DNA of 22,300 nt from a virus, in IMG/VR virus record IMGVR_UViG_3300006789_000199, positions 1 through 22,300 of that record; one strand, given 5' to 3'. Below, one piece after another: positions 12,944-20,933 of this stretch (positions are counted from its first letter, which is position 1; each line of letters starts with the position of its first letter). The notes under the pieces were generated by a model. That model was given only the letters and a program-made list of their open reading frames with translations. It was not told where the DNA came from and searched no databases. The position numbers and the translations under genes were made by a program.

Positions 12944-14027
12944 TAATTGTTTCTATTAAATTATAAACTCTACTCATCTGTACTTCATCTGATACATTGG
13001 GTAATTCAACGAAGTCGCTTACGCAACCATCAAAGAATGTCCCTACTCTCAGATTAGAAGCTCCATACCTATTCTTAAGAATGGATATTGATCGATAGAA
13101 GTCTTGCATCTTACGGATATTGTAACCTCTGTGTTGAGGTATCTCATATCTGTTAGGTGCAAACAAACCTATTACCATATCTGCATCCCTCTGTGTTAAC
13201 TTATTATCTGCAAGACCATCTAATGATGGCTCCAGTTTAGATTCCACAGAAGAACCTGATGAGGTATAGACCTGCTTCTCCTTATCAGAGGATTGCTGTT
13301 GAACAACGACAGGGGACATTCCGTAAGTATTTCGAAGATCGACAAGAAAGTTTGAAGAGAATCTGTTTACTGCTGCATGCAATGACTCTCCCTTACTGGG
13401 TTGAAGAAGTGATATGTGATCAAAGATCGGTACTATCAACTCTTCAGGGTCATTGGGAACATAAACATCATTCTCCCATTTACCATTTGTCTCAGCGTAA
13501 TTTTTTAATGCATGATATATCTTCTCAGGTGTTTTCAACCTATCATAGATAACCAAGCAATTACGCTCCATTTCATCAAAATACTCCTTGAGTTCCCTTA
13601 TCTGTTCAACAGTTTCCTCATCTAACACATTCTCAGGCTGCATGGAGTTCAATACCTTGATATCCACCCTCTTACCGTACAGGCTATAAAGACGATGGAT
13701 GATAAGTGACTGCATAAATATCTCTCTATACTCCTCAAGGCAGAAGTAAAAGATCTTCAGTTTGATTCCACAATCCGGATTCTCTCTGATATATTCATAC
13801 GCCCTTATCACGTACAACAGCTTAGCAAGCTTTGACTTTCCTACACCACTTGACGCTGTGAGTATGGTATAGGTTCTTGGTTCAAGTCCTGGTACGAATT
13901 TTTGGAGTCTCGGTAGTTTGAAAGGTATACAATTTACCTTTCCTGACAGTACCCTGTCACGGTTTCCAATTATTCGTTTGTATGCAGCATCATACGTCCT
14001 TTCCCCAGTCGTCATCGCTTCTGCCAT
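12936..14027 (-). CDS. DnaB-like replicative DNA helicase
   Basis: A 363-residue helicase of the DnaB/RecA class that unwinds the fork 5' to 3'. The Walker A motif is LTASSGVGKSKLAKLL (K64, S65). The next strand KIFYFCLEEY carries E98/E99 at the catalytic glutamate position. IVPIFDHISLLQPS has D203-H204 in Walker B, and SPVVVQQQSSDKE (Q243-Q245) is the H3 polynucleotide-sensing motif. Late motifs include MVIGLFAPNRYEI and RVGTFFDGCVSDFVE, which resemble the C-terminal beta-hairpin of DnaB. The N-terminal collar domain of bacterial DnaB is missing: the ATPase core begins near residue 45. The gene overlaps the downstream Sak4-like gene by 8 bases and the upstream 197-aa gene by 38. Confidence 0.87.
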   Translation of the reverse strand: MAEAMTTGERTYDAAYKRIIGNRDRVLSGKVNCIPFKLPRLQKFVPGLEPRTYTILTASSGVGKSKLAKLLYVIRAYEYIRENPDCGIKLKIFYFCLEEYREIFMQSLIIHRLYSLYGKRVDIKVLNSMQPENVLDEETVEQIRELKEYFDEMERNCLVIYDRLKTPEKIYHALKNYAETNGKWENDVYVPNDPEELIVPIFDHISLLQPSKGESLHAAVNRFSSNFLVDLRNTYGMSPVVVQQQSSDKEKQVYTSSGSSVESKLEPSLDGLADNKLTQRDADMVIGLFAPNRYEIPQHRGYNIRKMQDFYRSISILKNRYGASNLRVGTFFDGCVSDFVELPNVSDEVQMSRVYNLIETINE

Positions 14028-14583
14028 CTGTACCCTCTGATATTAATTCTTCGCATTCTGAAGCAAGCATTGATATTCCATCTTTTTCAATGAAGTACGG
14101 TGCAAGCTTCATATGCATATAACTCTCTCTAGCCTTTCTATCAACATATCTTCTAGTGGCTTCAAGAATTATAGCTTCATCATAATCAGAGTACTTTCTT
14201 AAAAAGGCTTTAAGCTTTTTCTCACAAGACTCAGAGGTTGATCTTACTAAGTAACCTCCGCTTCTTACTCCTACAGGAAATAGGTTTCTGTACTTCTTAG
14301 ATAGATCTTTAATGTTAGAGCTACTTGTAAGCTCTACAAGATCTACTTTAGGAGTAATAAAACCTTCCCTAGGCATCTTAAAAAGATCTCTTGCTTTATC
14401 AGTAAGATAGGCTTGCCCATCCTCTATTTCAATAAAACCCATTTTTATCATCTTTTTGCCGTCTACCCTCAACAATACTTTAGTTAAAAGCTCGTTGTCT
14501 GCTAAAAGCTTAGAAAGATAAACATACTCATCAGGTCTGATAGTATACTTATCAAGCATTTCTGTATCAATTGTAATAATCAT
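13990..14583 (-). CDS. Putative winged-helix replication protein (possible helicase loader)
   Basis: A 197-residue protein directly before the DnaB-like gene, overlapping it by 38 bases. The N-terminal ~70 residues look like a small winged-helix: helices around RPDEYVYLSKLLADNELL, then KMIKMGFIEIEDGQAYLTDK, where a strand-turn-strand wing precedes a helix. A middle linker leads to a helical C-terminal half (SESCEKKLKAFLRKYSDYDE and ILEATRRYVDRK, then YMHMKLAPYFIEKDG), a pattern reminiscent of DnaD/replisome-organiser and helicase-loader proteins that end with an acidic Asp/Trp stretch (here DGRSDDDWGKDV). This is a functional guess from fold pattern and position. No ATPase motif is present. 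Confidence 0.55.
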   Translation of the reverse strand: MIITIDTEMLDKYTIRPDEYVYLSKLLADNELLTKVLLRVDGKKMIKMGFIEIEDGQAYLTDKARDLFKMPREGFITPKVDLVELTSSSNIKDLSKKYRNLFPVGVRSGGYLVRSTSESCEKKLKAFLRKYSDYDEAIILEATRRYVDRKARESYMHMKLAPYFIEKDGISMLASECEELISEGTDGRSDDDWGKDV

Positions 14584-14602
14584 TCTACTACTTTTACAAG
14601 GA

Positions 14603-14875
14603 TCATATATATACTGTCCTTGTATCCTCGTCCATTATATACGGTCTACCATATAGAATGTCCTGTATTTGCTCATAACTGAGCCCCATACCGAACCTTT
14701 TCTTTAACAGTAGTGGTAGCTGATCGTCTTCTATATTACCCATCTCCTCCCGTAGAATATCAATGAATGCTTTTATAAGATCAACATTTTCTATTTCAAT
14801 CTGGATACAAGATCTTTCACGTTTAGGCAGGGGGTCATCCTTATATTCACCCCTTCCGTCATTTTTTTGAACCAT
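14603..14875 (-). CDS. Small hypothetical protein (90 aa)
   Basis: Not recognised. The first ~28 residues are basic and polar and share DNA with the end of the SF2 helicase gene (85-base overlap, the longest in the window). The rest is helical: IEIENVDLIKAFIDILREEM, QLPLLLKKRFGMGLSYEQIQ, then DILYGRPYIMDEDTRTVYI. The YEQIQDILYG segment looks like a small DNA-binding or adaptor helix-turn-helix tip. A start at an internal Met (M45) would remove the overlap but also most of the first helix. Position between the helicase and the possible helicase loader suggests a replication role. Confidence 0.6.
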   Translation of the reverse strand: MVQKNDGRGEYKDDPLPKRERSCIQIEIENVDLIKAFIDILREEMGNIEDDQLPLLLKKRFGMGLSYEQIQDILYGRPYIMDEDTRTVYI

Positions 14876-15987
14876 TTTTCTTCTTGTGTACCTACAGTTA
14901 TCGGAATGATAACAGTACCGATGCGATTGCCATCCTTTCTTAGCCGTCCTACACGTTGAAGAAGATCTCTCTCCTTACTGTAGTACGACATTAGAATAAC
15001 ATTATCAATGCCTTTTAGATTGGCACCTTGTTTAAGCATCTTAAATGATGCTATCACATCTATAGTCCCGTTGTCAAACTTCTGCCTGATACTAGAGTTT
15101 TCTAACTCTCGATCTTTAGCAGATTCACCCTTCTTTGCCGATCTTACAACATTTGGAGTTACTTGCTCCAGTGCTTTCAGATCATTGCCAAAGATAATGG
15201 TTTTACCTTTAAGTTCTGCAAGTATTTGGTTTATAGATTCTACTTTTGAAGGAAGAGAATAAAGAAGGTCTGCTCTACGTCTGCTGCTTATCCTAAACTC
15301 CACCTCTTTTTGAGATGGATTTCTATAGAACATAGATCTTTTAAATCGTTTGTCCCAATATTCATAAGTCTTTGATTCAGTCGTCATGAACGGCTTCTTC
15401 TTACTACCTCCAGGTATTATCTTCTTTGTACCATCCAACTTATGGTGTAGTACATAGATATCAAGTGGTCTGGAAGTACCATCTTCTTGTCCCTCATCTA
15501 ACGTGTATGAGAAGCATATAGGTGCTATACTATTCAATAGATCAAGCTTAGTAGTTTCTTCTCCATCAATCTCTACCTCATCATTGTCTATCGTAGCAGA
15601 TAACCCCATTATATTGGAATAAGTATTATTACGATAGTACTTTGAATAAGCATTAGTTAGAGAATCATGTATCTCATCAGCAATAACAAGTGTATGCTTC
15701 ATACCTGATCTACGATATGCAGATTGGTAACACATAAACTCGATATCTTTCTTACTAAGATCTACTTTGAAGATCTCTTTGTACTTCACTATCTGTTCTT
15801 TCAGATCTTTTTCACGTTGACGAGTCTCTGCAAGAAACAATACCTTACCTTTCGTCTTAGCTATAGCATGAAGTGCAATGAACGTCTTACCTATGCCTGT
15901 AATGGCCTGTATCGTCCCCTGACTGCCATTGTCTTCCCAAGCTTTAAACGCTTCTTTCTGTATTTTATCACGGGGATCTTTCATCAT
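14791..15987 (-). CDS. SF2 DEAH/DEIH-type DNA helicase (UvsW/XPB-like)
   Basis: A 398-residue superfamily 2 helicase, probably used for fork regression, recombination or R-loop removal like T4 UvsW. Motifs in order are QAITGIGKTFIALHA (Walker A, K34, T35), LFLAETRQRE (motif Ia), LVIADEIHD (Walker B DEIH, D104-H107), MGLSATI (motif III, S130-T132), KTIIFGNDL (motif IV), VIASFKMLKQGANLKGIDNV (motif V) and LLQRVGRLRK (motif VI, Q344, R348). A central insert of about 100 residues lies between motifs III and IV. No N-terminal accessory domain is present. The gene sits between DNA polymerase, 10 bases upstream, and the 90-aa gene it overlaps. The ATG may be the first or second of the MM pair. Confidence 0.87.
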   Translation of the reverse strand: MMKDPRDKIQKEAFKAWEDNGSQGTIQAITGIGKTFIALHAIAKTKGKVLFLAETRQREKDLKEQIVKYKEIFKVDLSKKDIEFMCYQSAYRRSGMKHTLVIADEIHDSLTNAYSKYYRNNTYSNIMGLSATIDNDEVEIDGEETTKLDLLNSIAPICFSYTLDEGQEDGTSRPLDIYVLHHKLDGTKKIIPGGSKKKPFMTTESKTYEYWDKRFKRSMFYRNPSQKEVEFRISSRRRADLLYSLPSKVESINQILAELKGKTIIFGNDLKALEQVTPNVVRSAKKGESAKDRELENSSIRQKFDNGTIDVIASFKMLKQGANLKGIDNVILMSYYSKERDLLQRVGRLRKDGNRIGTVIIPITVGTQEEKWFKKMTEGVNIRMTPCLNVKDLVSRLK

Positions 15988-15997
15988 TTATAGTTTT

Positions 15998-17896
15998 TCA
16001 TTTTTGCCAATACTCTGTAATATTAGGAACAGCAGGTATCTCAACATGATTGCAAAAAGCTCTAGCAGATGATTCCATGGCATCTTGTACCATATTAGCC
16101 ATTTCTGAGGCCAGTTCTGTAGGGCATTCTAAACATATTTCGTCATGAATGAATGAGACTATCTTAACCTTACCTTGGAGGTCATTGTCCATAATATAGT
16201 TAAACACTTTTACTCCTGCTAGTTTCATCATACTAGCGGAGACTGATTGGATCGGATAATTAAGAGCATTACGTTCATACTTACCTTTCATGGTATAATA
16301 TTCTCGTGTCATTGCTCTATCCGGTATTGATCCATTATCATAGATATCTTTTATCGTATTTCTTAGTTCAGAAAAACGCTCAAAGCCTTCCATGAATATC
16401 TTTCTTTTGGATACTCTGTCAGTAGTCACATAGCCATACGCAATAACCTCTCTCTTTCTCTTCTCAAAGTATTTCTTGAGATCTGGGAAAGAATCGAGAT
16501 AAGCATCTATAAACTTCTGTGCTTCCTTCTCAGTGATTCCAAAAGAATCTTTAACGGACCAGGCTGATGCACCATAGGCAATCTGGAATGACAAGATCTT
16601 ACCAATCTGTCTCTTATCAGAGTTCTCTGTCTTGCTAACCTTTACAGGTTTGCCTTCTATCTCAGAAAACATTCTAGATGCTACCATTGAATGTGAGTCA
16701 CCGTCACCGTTCTTAAAAAACTCTATATAGTTGCGCTCATTTGCCATATCAGCAAGCACTCTGGTTTCTTGAGCTGAATAATCAGCTACTACCAGTGTGT
16801 TACCTTCTTCAGCAATAAAACACTTTCTTATATTCTCATCTGAAGGGATGTTCTGAAGATTAGGATCAGATGATGATATCCTACCTGTATTCAGTATCTG
16901 CCAGAAATTACTATGTAATCTACCGGTACCCTTGTTGACATGCTTCAAGAATGATTCTCCATATGTCGTTACTAACTTCCTCTTTTCCATGTACTTAAGA
17001 TATATTGGGATAAGAGGAAACTCATTCTTGAATTTCTTTAGATGCTTAGATTCTATAGAATCCTTTGGTTTACCTCTAAACATAACAGTAGTATCAACAC
17101 CTAGGGTCTTGAATATCTCTGTCATATCCTTTGTGGAGGTTATCATAGGAGTTATAGTTCTATCTTCAGAAAAGAGATCTAATTGAGCTTCACGGCACTG
17201 AGGCATGTTATCAAATATCCAATTAACAACTTCTTGTTCTGCCTCTTTCTCCTGTCTTTGATGGTCAGCATCATTTTTTAACCATCTTTCAGTATCTAAC
17301 TTAAATCCACAATACTCTGTGTATGCAAGAGCAGACGCATATTGTGATTCTAAGGATATAGTACGTTCAAGGGAATGTTTTTCTATTAACTCCATTTGGG
17401 AGTCATAAATACCCTTAAGAAACTTAACATCATCTGCAGCATATCTAATCACTCTGGGACTTAACCCTTCACGATGTATGTTACCTCTAATATCTTTCGT
17501 CATTACAGCGTCACAGTACTTAAATGCTACTGCATCAAGACCAAGTGCTCTCTGAGATAATCCTGTAGTAAGGACACACTCATTTAAGAATGTGTCCATT
17601 ACTTCTCTGGGAAATATCCCATTATGATACAGGAATCTAAGGTCAAACTTAGCATTGTGATAGATAGAGGGGACAGTCTCTAGTATCTCTTTAATAAGAG
17701 GTACTTTAGAGATGTCCACCTCTCTAGCATCTATTACATACTGACATTCACCGTCAGCAGTACCAAGCTGTAATGATAGAAGTTCACAAGTATGTGGATC
17801 GAAACCTGTAGTTTCTGTATCCACCTGAACACATTCCTCTTCAAGCAAATGCTTAAAAAGGCTGGTCGTCTTCTGGTTCTGGATGAGTTCTATCAT
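15998..17896 (-). CDS. Family A DNA polymerase with 3'-5' exonuclease
   Basis: The replicative polymerase, related to E. coli Pol I. It lacks the 5' nuclease domain. Exonuclease motifs: VDTETTGF (D26, E28), YHNAKFDLRFL (D85) and YAADDVKFL (D155/D156). Polymerase motifs: A, VVADYSAQETRVLA (D372); B, RQIGKILSFQIAYG (R429, K433, F437, Y441, which match R754, K758, F762, Y766); and C, SFIHDEICLE (H584, D585, E586). LNTGRISSSDPNLQNIP (336-351) is the family's template-binding segment. F437 at the 762-equivalent position implies normal dideoxynucleotide discrimination. Length of 632 aa suits a phage PolA with proofreading. The ATG overlaps the 141-aa gene by 44 bases, implying coupled translation. 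Confidence 0.95.
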   Translation of the reverse strand: MIELIQNQKTTSLFKHLLEEECVQVDTETTGFDPHTCELLSLQLGTADGECQYVIDAREVDISKVPLIKEILETVPSIYHNAKFDLRFLYHNGIFPREVMDTFLNECVLTTGLSQRALGLDAVAFKYCDAVMTKDIRGNIHREGLSPRVIRYAADDVKFLKGIYDSQMELIEKHSLERTISLESQYASALAYTEYCGFKLDTERWLKNDADHQRQEKEAEQEVVNWIFDNMPQCREAQLDLFSEDRTITPMITSTKDMTEIFKTLGVDTTVMFRGKPKDSIESKHLKKFKNEFPLIPIYLKYMEKRKLVTTYGESFLKHVNKGTGRLHSNFWQILNTGRISSSDPNLQNIPSDENIRKCFIAEEGNTLVVADYSAQETRVLADMANERNYIEFFKNGDGDSHSMVASRMFSEIEGKPVKVSKTENSDKRQIGKILSFQIAYGASAWSVKDSFGITEKEAQKFIDAYLDSFPDLKKYFEKRKREVIAYGYVTTDRVSKRKIFMEGFERFSELRNTIKDIYDNGSIPDRAMTREYYTMKGKYERNALNYPIQSVSASMMKLAGVKVFNYIMDNDLQGKVKIVSFIHDEICLECPTELASEMANMVQDAMESSARAFCNHVEIPAVPNITEYWQK

Positions 17897-18278
17897 ATTC
17901 TTCTACTAAGGGTCTTAAACTTATTACAGCTTGCCCAGAACTGAGTAGGCTTCTACCATATACTGGTGAATCATATCCCATCCTAGCAAGCCAGATCGAC
18001 AAAGATACAGGCATTTTCTGAGATAAGTCATATCTGAAAAGACCTATCTGTGCCTTTATATCTTCTACCGTCATGTCACAATCAAAAGCAAAGTCCTCTA
18101 ATCGATCTTCTGCCATAAGAAGAGGGTCTCCTAGACAAAATATGCAATGATCGTTTACACCGTTAACATGCTCACTTATGTACTTAGTAAAACCTCCTTT
18201 CTTGTTAAAGAAAGTTACGTTATTGGCGCCTACAAATGCCCTTATTTTATAGGCTATTATGGTTTGTTTATTAGCCAT
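17853..18278 (-). CDS. Hypothetical protein with acidic DDQPF C-terminus (141 aa)
   Basis: Not recognised as a family. The N-terminus is basic (TIIAYKIRAFVGANNVTFFN, then KKGGFTKYI). Residues 44-50 hold a single CxxC (HCIFCLG), too few cysteines for a full zinc ribbon. The helical middle contains EDFAFDCDMTVEDIKAQIGL. The chain ends EPEDDQPF, a short acidic tail closing in Pro-Phe, like the SSB tail DDDIPF that docks replication enzymes. The gene follows a terminator with an A/T leader and overlaps the polymerase start by 44 bases, so it is probably a co-translated replication factor. A DNA-binding or polymerase-recruiting role is inference. Confidence 0.6.
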   Translation of the reverse strand: MANKQTIIAYKIRAFVGANNVTFFNKKGGFTKYISEHVNGVNDHCIFCLGDPLLMAEDRLEDFAFDCDMTVEDIKAQIGLFRYDLSQKMPVSLSIWLARMGYDSPVYGRSLLSSGQAVISLRPLVEEYDRTHPEPEDDQPF

Positions 18279-18295
18279 GGTTAAATTATAAGATT

Positions 18296-18329
18296 ATATT
18301 AAAAGAGGAGAGGGATTTTCCCCCTCCTC
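18296..18329 (-). terminator. Rho-independent terminator after the 162-aa gene
   Basis: Read on the minus strand, GAGGAG-G-GGG and CCC-T-CTCCTC form a 10-position stem with one mismatch and a 5-base loop, followed by TTTTAATAT. It starts 10 bases past the stop of the 162-aa gene and ends about 20 bases before the next ATG at 18278, so it separates the AAA/VWA-like block from the replisome genes. Confidence 0.8.
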
Positions 18330-18338
18330 CAAAGAATG

Positions 18339-18827
18339 TTATATGGACAACATACTGTCCATAAGCTCAGCAATAATCTGAACTTTTTCTGTCCTATCAA
18401 TATCAGGATCATCTACCTTATTCAAGATAGCCCCTATCATCTCCTTACGGATATCAACAAAGTCTGTAGGATTTACGAGACCTAAAGCATCCATCTTATT
18501 CTTCAGAAACTCAAGCTTCTTCTGCTCCTTGTCAAGACTTTTAATAGTAGCCTCAACTACTGATCTCTGTGCTCCGATGATTTGGAATTGATTTCTATCA
18601 ACATTATTAGTAAGTCTATCTTGAGTATCAGTATTAGTAGCCGTCATCTCGTAACGATTACTATACGCCTCTTTAATACTATCTACTATGTAAGGTACTC
18701 CAGTACTAAACCCAATACCATCACCATTAGTAAATACTACTAAACAGCCCTTACTCAAGAGCATTTTTACACTATTAATCTTTGACCTGAAAGTGTAATC
18801 AGGTATGTCTTTTAGTATTTCATCCAT
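18339..18827 (-). CDS. Hypothetical protein with coiled-coil-like region (162 aa)
   Basis: Not recognised. The N-terminal half has a beta-rich KGCLVVFTNGDGIGFSTGVP, then YIVDSIKEAYSNRYEMTATN, which could be a small SH3-like or beta-barrel fold. Residues about 88-112 (SVVEATIKSLDKEQKKLEFL) form a charged amphipathic helix likely to be a coiled coil, so the protein probably oligomerises. The C-terminus is also helical (KVQIIAELMDSML). The gene overlaps the 112-aa gene by 8 bases and its A-rich leader ATAAAAATG lacks a Shine-Dalgarno. It closes a transcription unit at the terminator just downstream. Confidence 0.68.
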   Translation of the reverse strand: MDEILKDIPDYTFRSKINSVKMLLSKGCLVVFTNGDGIGFSTGVPYIVDSIKEAYSNRYEMTATNTDTQDRLTNNVDRNQFQIIGAQRSVVEATIKSLDKEQKKLEFLKNKMDALGLVNPTDFVDIRKEMIGAILNKVDDPDIDRTEKVQIIAELMDSMLSI

Positions 18828-19158
18828 TTTTATCGAACTTTTTATGATGTTTTAAATCTGATAATCTAGCATATCGAAACTTTCTTCCCGGATGTATATG
18901 GTGTAATTGATATCTCTTTGGCGTTCTCTGTCCGTTCTGGAACTTTAGCCACTGTTTACCATTAACATCGTCAAATACATTTTCGACAGTCAAGATTGGT
19001 ACAAACATTTTACTGCTTGTCTCTTTTTGCTCATTGATAGACCTTTCACTGATAAGTGTATCAGTATGGTCTACCACTTTCTTACCCATGTTCACATACA
19101 TCGGCATATGAATTACCGATGTCTGTGTACATATAAGTTTATCTCCTGCTTTAAACAT
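18820..19158 (-). CDS. Hypothetical protein (112 aa)
   Basis: Not recognised. It is basic and beta-rich, starting FKAGDKLICTQTSVIHM, which resembles the first strands of a small SH3/KOW-like barrel, and continuing FVPILTVENVFDDVNGKQWL. The C-terminal third is strongly basic and histidine-rich (YQLHHIHPGRKFRYARLSD, then LKHHKKFDKNG), which could bind nucleic acid or metal. There is no membrane segment. It overlaps its neighbours by 8 bases on both sides, so it belongs to the AAA/VWA-like transcription unit. Confidence 0.66.
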   Translation of the reverse strand: MFKAGDKLICTQTSVIHMPMYVNMGKKVVDHTDTLISERSINEQKETSSKMFVPILTVENVFDDVNGKQWLKFQNGQRTPKRYQLHHIHPGRKFRYARLSDLKHHKKFDKNG

Positions 19159-20032
19159 CTTCTTCTTCTTGAATTTTAAGTGTTTCTTCTAGCTTTACTT
19201 TAAGATCGTCCACTGTATACTCCTTTAAAGTAATACCTAATGAATAGGGTATGCAAACATTGTAGATATTATCCATGATAATATTATCCTTAACTCCCCT
19301 TTCTTCATTGGTTCTTCTCATCTGCTGTCTAACTTTATTGATAACAGATATGAAGTATCCTCCCATCATTATCTCTTTGTAAGACAAACCAAGTGCTAGC
19401 ACATCTTCTGCTACTTTATCAGACTTATCAGTGTCACAAAAGCTATTCACAACTGTACGAATCACTTTGGTTCTATACTCAGGATCATCTAGAAGATTAT
19501 CAATAAGACTATCCTTGTCATATATCTTAGACCTAAAGTCAGCCTCTGTAATTAGAGGTTGCTCAGTCACTAGCTCAAGATAATGCTCGATAATCCTTGT
19601 TCTCATCTCGAGAGGGATTTTTGCAGGATCATCTACTGAAAGTATCTCATCCAATTGTTCCATCATCATAGCATCCTGATCGCTGATATCCTCTTCCCTT
19701 GATACTCTCTTAGAAGAAACTCTACGACCAACAGGTCTACCTATTATGATGTTATCAGGATAATTAAGCTTAAGATCAATGATCTTTTTGCATAGCTCTG
19801 CAGCTTCTGCATAAAATTCAACCTTATCTAGTTTATCAAACAGATGCCATAGCTTACCATTGATGTAAGCTCTTCTGATTCTACTACCAGCACCTACAGC
19901 AATTGACATGGTATCATCACTATTAATTAGCCCGTGATCTTTTAAGGCTTTAAAGGCAACAGTATTAGTGCCTAATGTTGATGTCACTGCCGCATTAGGC
20001 AGCAGTAACGACTTGAGAAATCTCTTTATCAT
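19151..20032 (-). CDS. Hypothetical protein downstream of the VWA-like gene (293 aa)
   Basis: Not recognised. The N-terminus is basic (MIKRFLKSLLLPNAAVT), then a VGAGSRIRRAYINGKLWHLF segment. A charged linker (GRPVGRRVSSKRVSREEDIS) splits it from a largely helical C-terminal half (SLIDNLLDDPEYRTKVIRTV, then GGYFISVINKVRQQMRRTNE). The start overlaps the VWA-like gene by 38 bases but has the strong A-rich leader TTAATAAAAATG seen before other genes here, which supports it. Its constant company with the AAA+ and VWA-like genes suggests a third member of that complex, by association only. Confidence 0.68.
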   Translation of the reverse strand: MIKRFLKSLLLPNAAVTSTLGTNTVAFKALKDHGLINSDDTMSIAVGAGSRIRRAYINGKLWHLFDKLDKVEFYAEAAELCKKIIDLKLNYPDNIIIGRPVGRRVSSKRVSREEDISDQDAMMMEQLDEILSVDDPAKIPLEMRTRIIEHYLELVTEQPLITEADFRSKIYDKDSLIDNLLDDPEYRTKVIRTVVNSFCDTDKSDKVAEDVLALGLSYKEIMMGGYFISVINKVRQQMRRTNEERGVKDNIIMDNIYNVCIPYSLGITLKEYTVDDLKVKLEETLKIQEEEDV

Positions 20033-20933
20033 TTTTATTAAAGATTAACTTTGTTAGAAAATTAAACGCCTGTTCAGGCGAGTTGTCCTTAAACTCGGAA
20101 CCGAGCATAATATCAAGTCCAAGGAACTGGGCATCCTCTTCATACTTAACATTGCAATCGTAACCCAGACCGCTATCTATTTCTCCTGATAGAAAGTAAC
20201 TCCATCCAAGAAAGACATGATGTCTAAACATACCAACATTACCCATTAGAGCCATACGATTAATATTCATACGCTCTGAAGCTGATTTTGCTGTTATGAG
20301 TACGCCTTGTCTATCATAATCTGGTGTAACATCTTTGCCATCAAACAGAATATACAACTCAACAGGTATACCTGCAGCTTCTATCATCATGATAGCTACT
20401 GTAAGATTAGTAATAAGCTTTACAAAGCTCTTATCACTGTTACCTGCATTGAGACCAAGCTTGACGCCTATCTTAAATCCATTGGAGGCTTTCTTCTTCC
20501 TTGATACAAACATATCAGCGTTACCGCTAAGTGCTCTAGGAATATCAAACCTACCTCTGTCATCTCGAAATTCACGTCTCTTACGCTTAGCTATCATCCG
20601 ACTGAATAGATGCTGTAGACCGTCAGAGTTCATGGCTTCTTTAAATGATGCTTTTATCTTATCTACAATATCCTGACGAGGATCAAGCTCCTCCAATCTT
20701 CTATTGTAAGTATCAAAAAACTCATCTTCACCATATCTCCAAAAATCAGAACCTGATCCTGTAGTACATTCATCAATAACACGAAGTCTGTCCGTATTAT
20801 CTCCTACATTTTCAACATCCTCATGAACGCCATCTTGTTTATTAACAGCCTCTATAAACTCAAATAGAGATTTAAACTTGATGTATTCAGTACATTCTTC
20901 CTCACACCGTAATCTCCTGTTCTTTAAATCCAT
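19995..20933 (-). CDS. VWA/CobT-like phage protein, partner of the AAA+ ATPase
   Basis: AAA+ ATPases of the MoxR/CobS type work with VWA-domain partners, which this 312-residue protein probably is. Large phages often carry this pair. The motif FDIPRALSGNADMFVS (129-144) recalls the VPRALSG/PDxM motif of phage proteins found next to CobS-like ATPases. Residues 155-195 (IGVKLGLNAGNSDKSFVKLI, then AIMMIEAAGIPVELYILFDG) have the strand-helix-strand layout of the start of a VWA domain. The metal-binding DxSxS is not intact (NAGNS), so metal coordination is doubtful. A 60-residue N-terminal part is acidic. The gene overlaps the ATPase gene by 32 bases. The fold is a moderate call, the partnership a better one. 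Confidence 0.6.
   Translation of the reverse strand: MDLKNRRLRCEEECTEYIKFKSLFEFIEAVNKQDGVHEDVENVGDNTDRLRVIDECTTGSGSDFWRYGEDEFFDTYNRRLEELDPRQDIVDKIKASFKEAMNSDGLQHLFSRMIAKRKRREFRDDRGRFDIPRALSGNADMFVSRKKKASNGFKIGVKLGLNAGNSDKSFVKLITNLTVAIMMIEAAGIPVELYILFDGKDVTPDYDRQGVLITAKSASERMNINRMALMGNVGMFRHHVFLGWSYFLSGEIDSGLGYDCNVKYEEDAQFLGLDIMLGSEFKDNSPEQAFNFLTKLIFNKNDKEISQVVTAA

Noticed and set aside
14603-14875. Restarting the 90-aa gene at an internal Met to remove the 85-base overlap with the helicase.
   Set aside because: It would delete the first predicted helix, and long overlaps recur elsewhere here, so the upstream start was kept with lower confidence.
18279-18338. A promoter in the gap upstream of the 141-aa gene.
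   Set aside because: TATAATTT-like stretches occur there but neither TAnnTTTG nor a convincing -35/-10 pair is present; only the terminator is supported.
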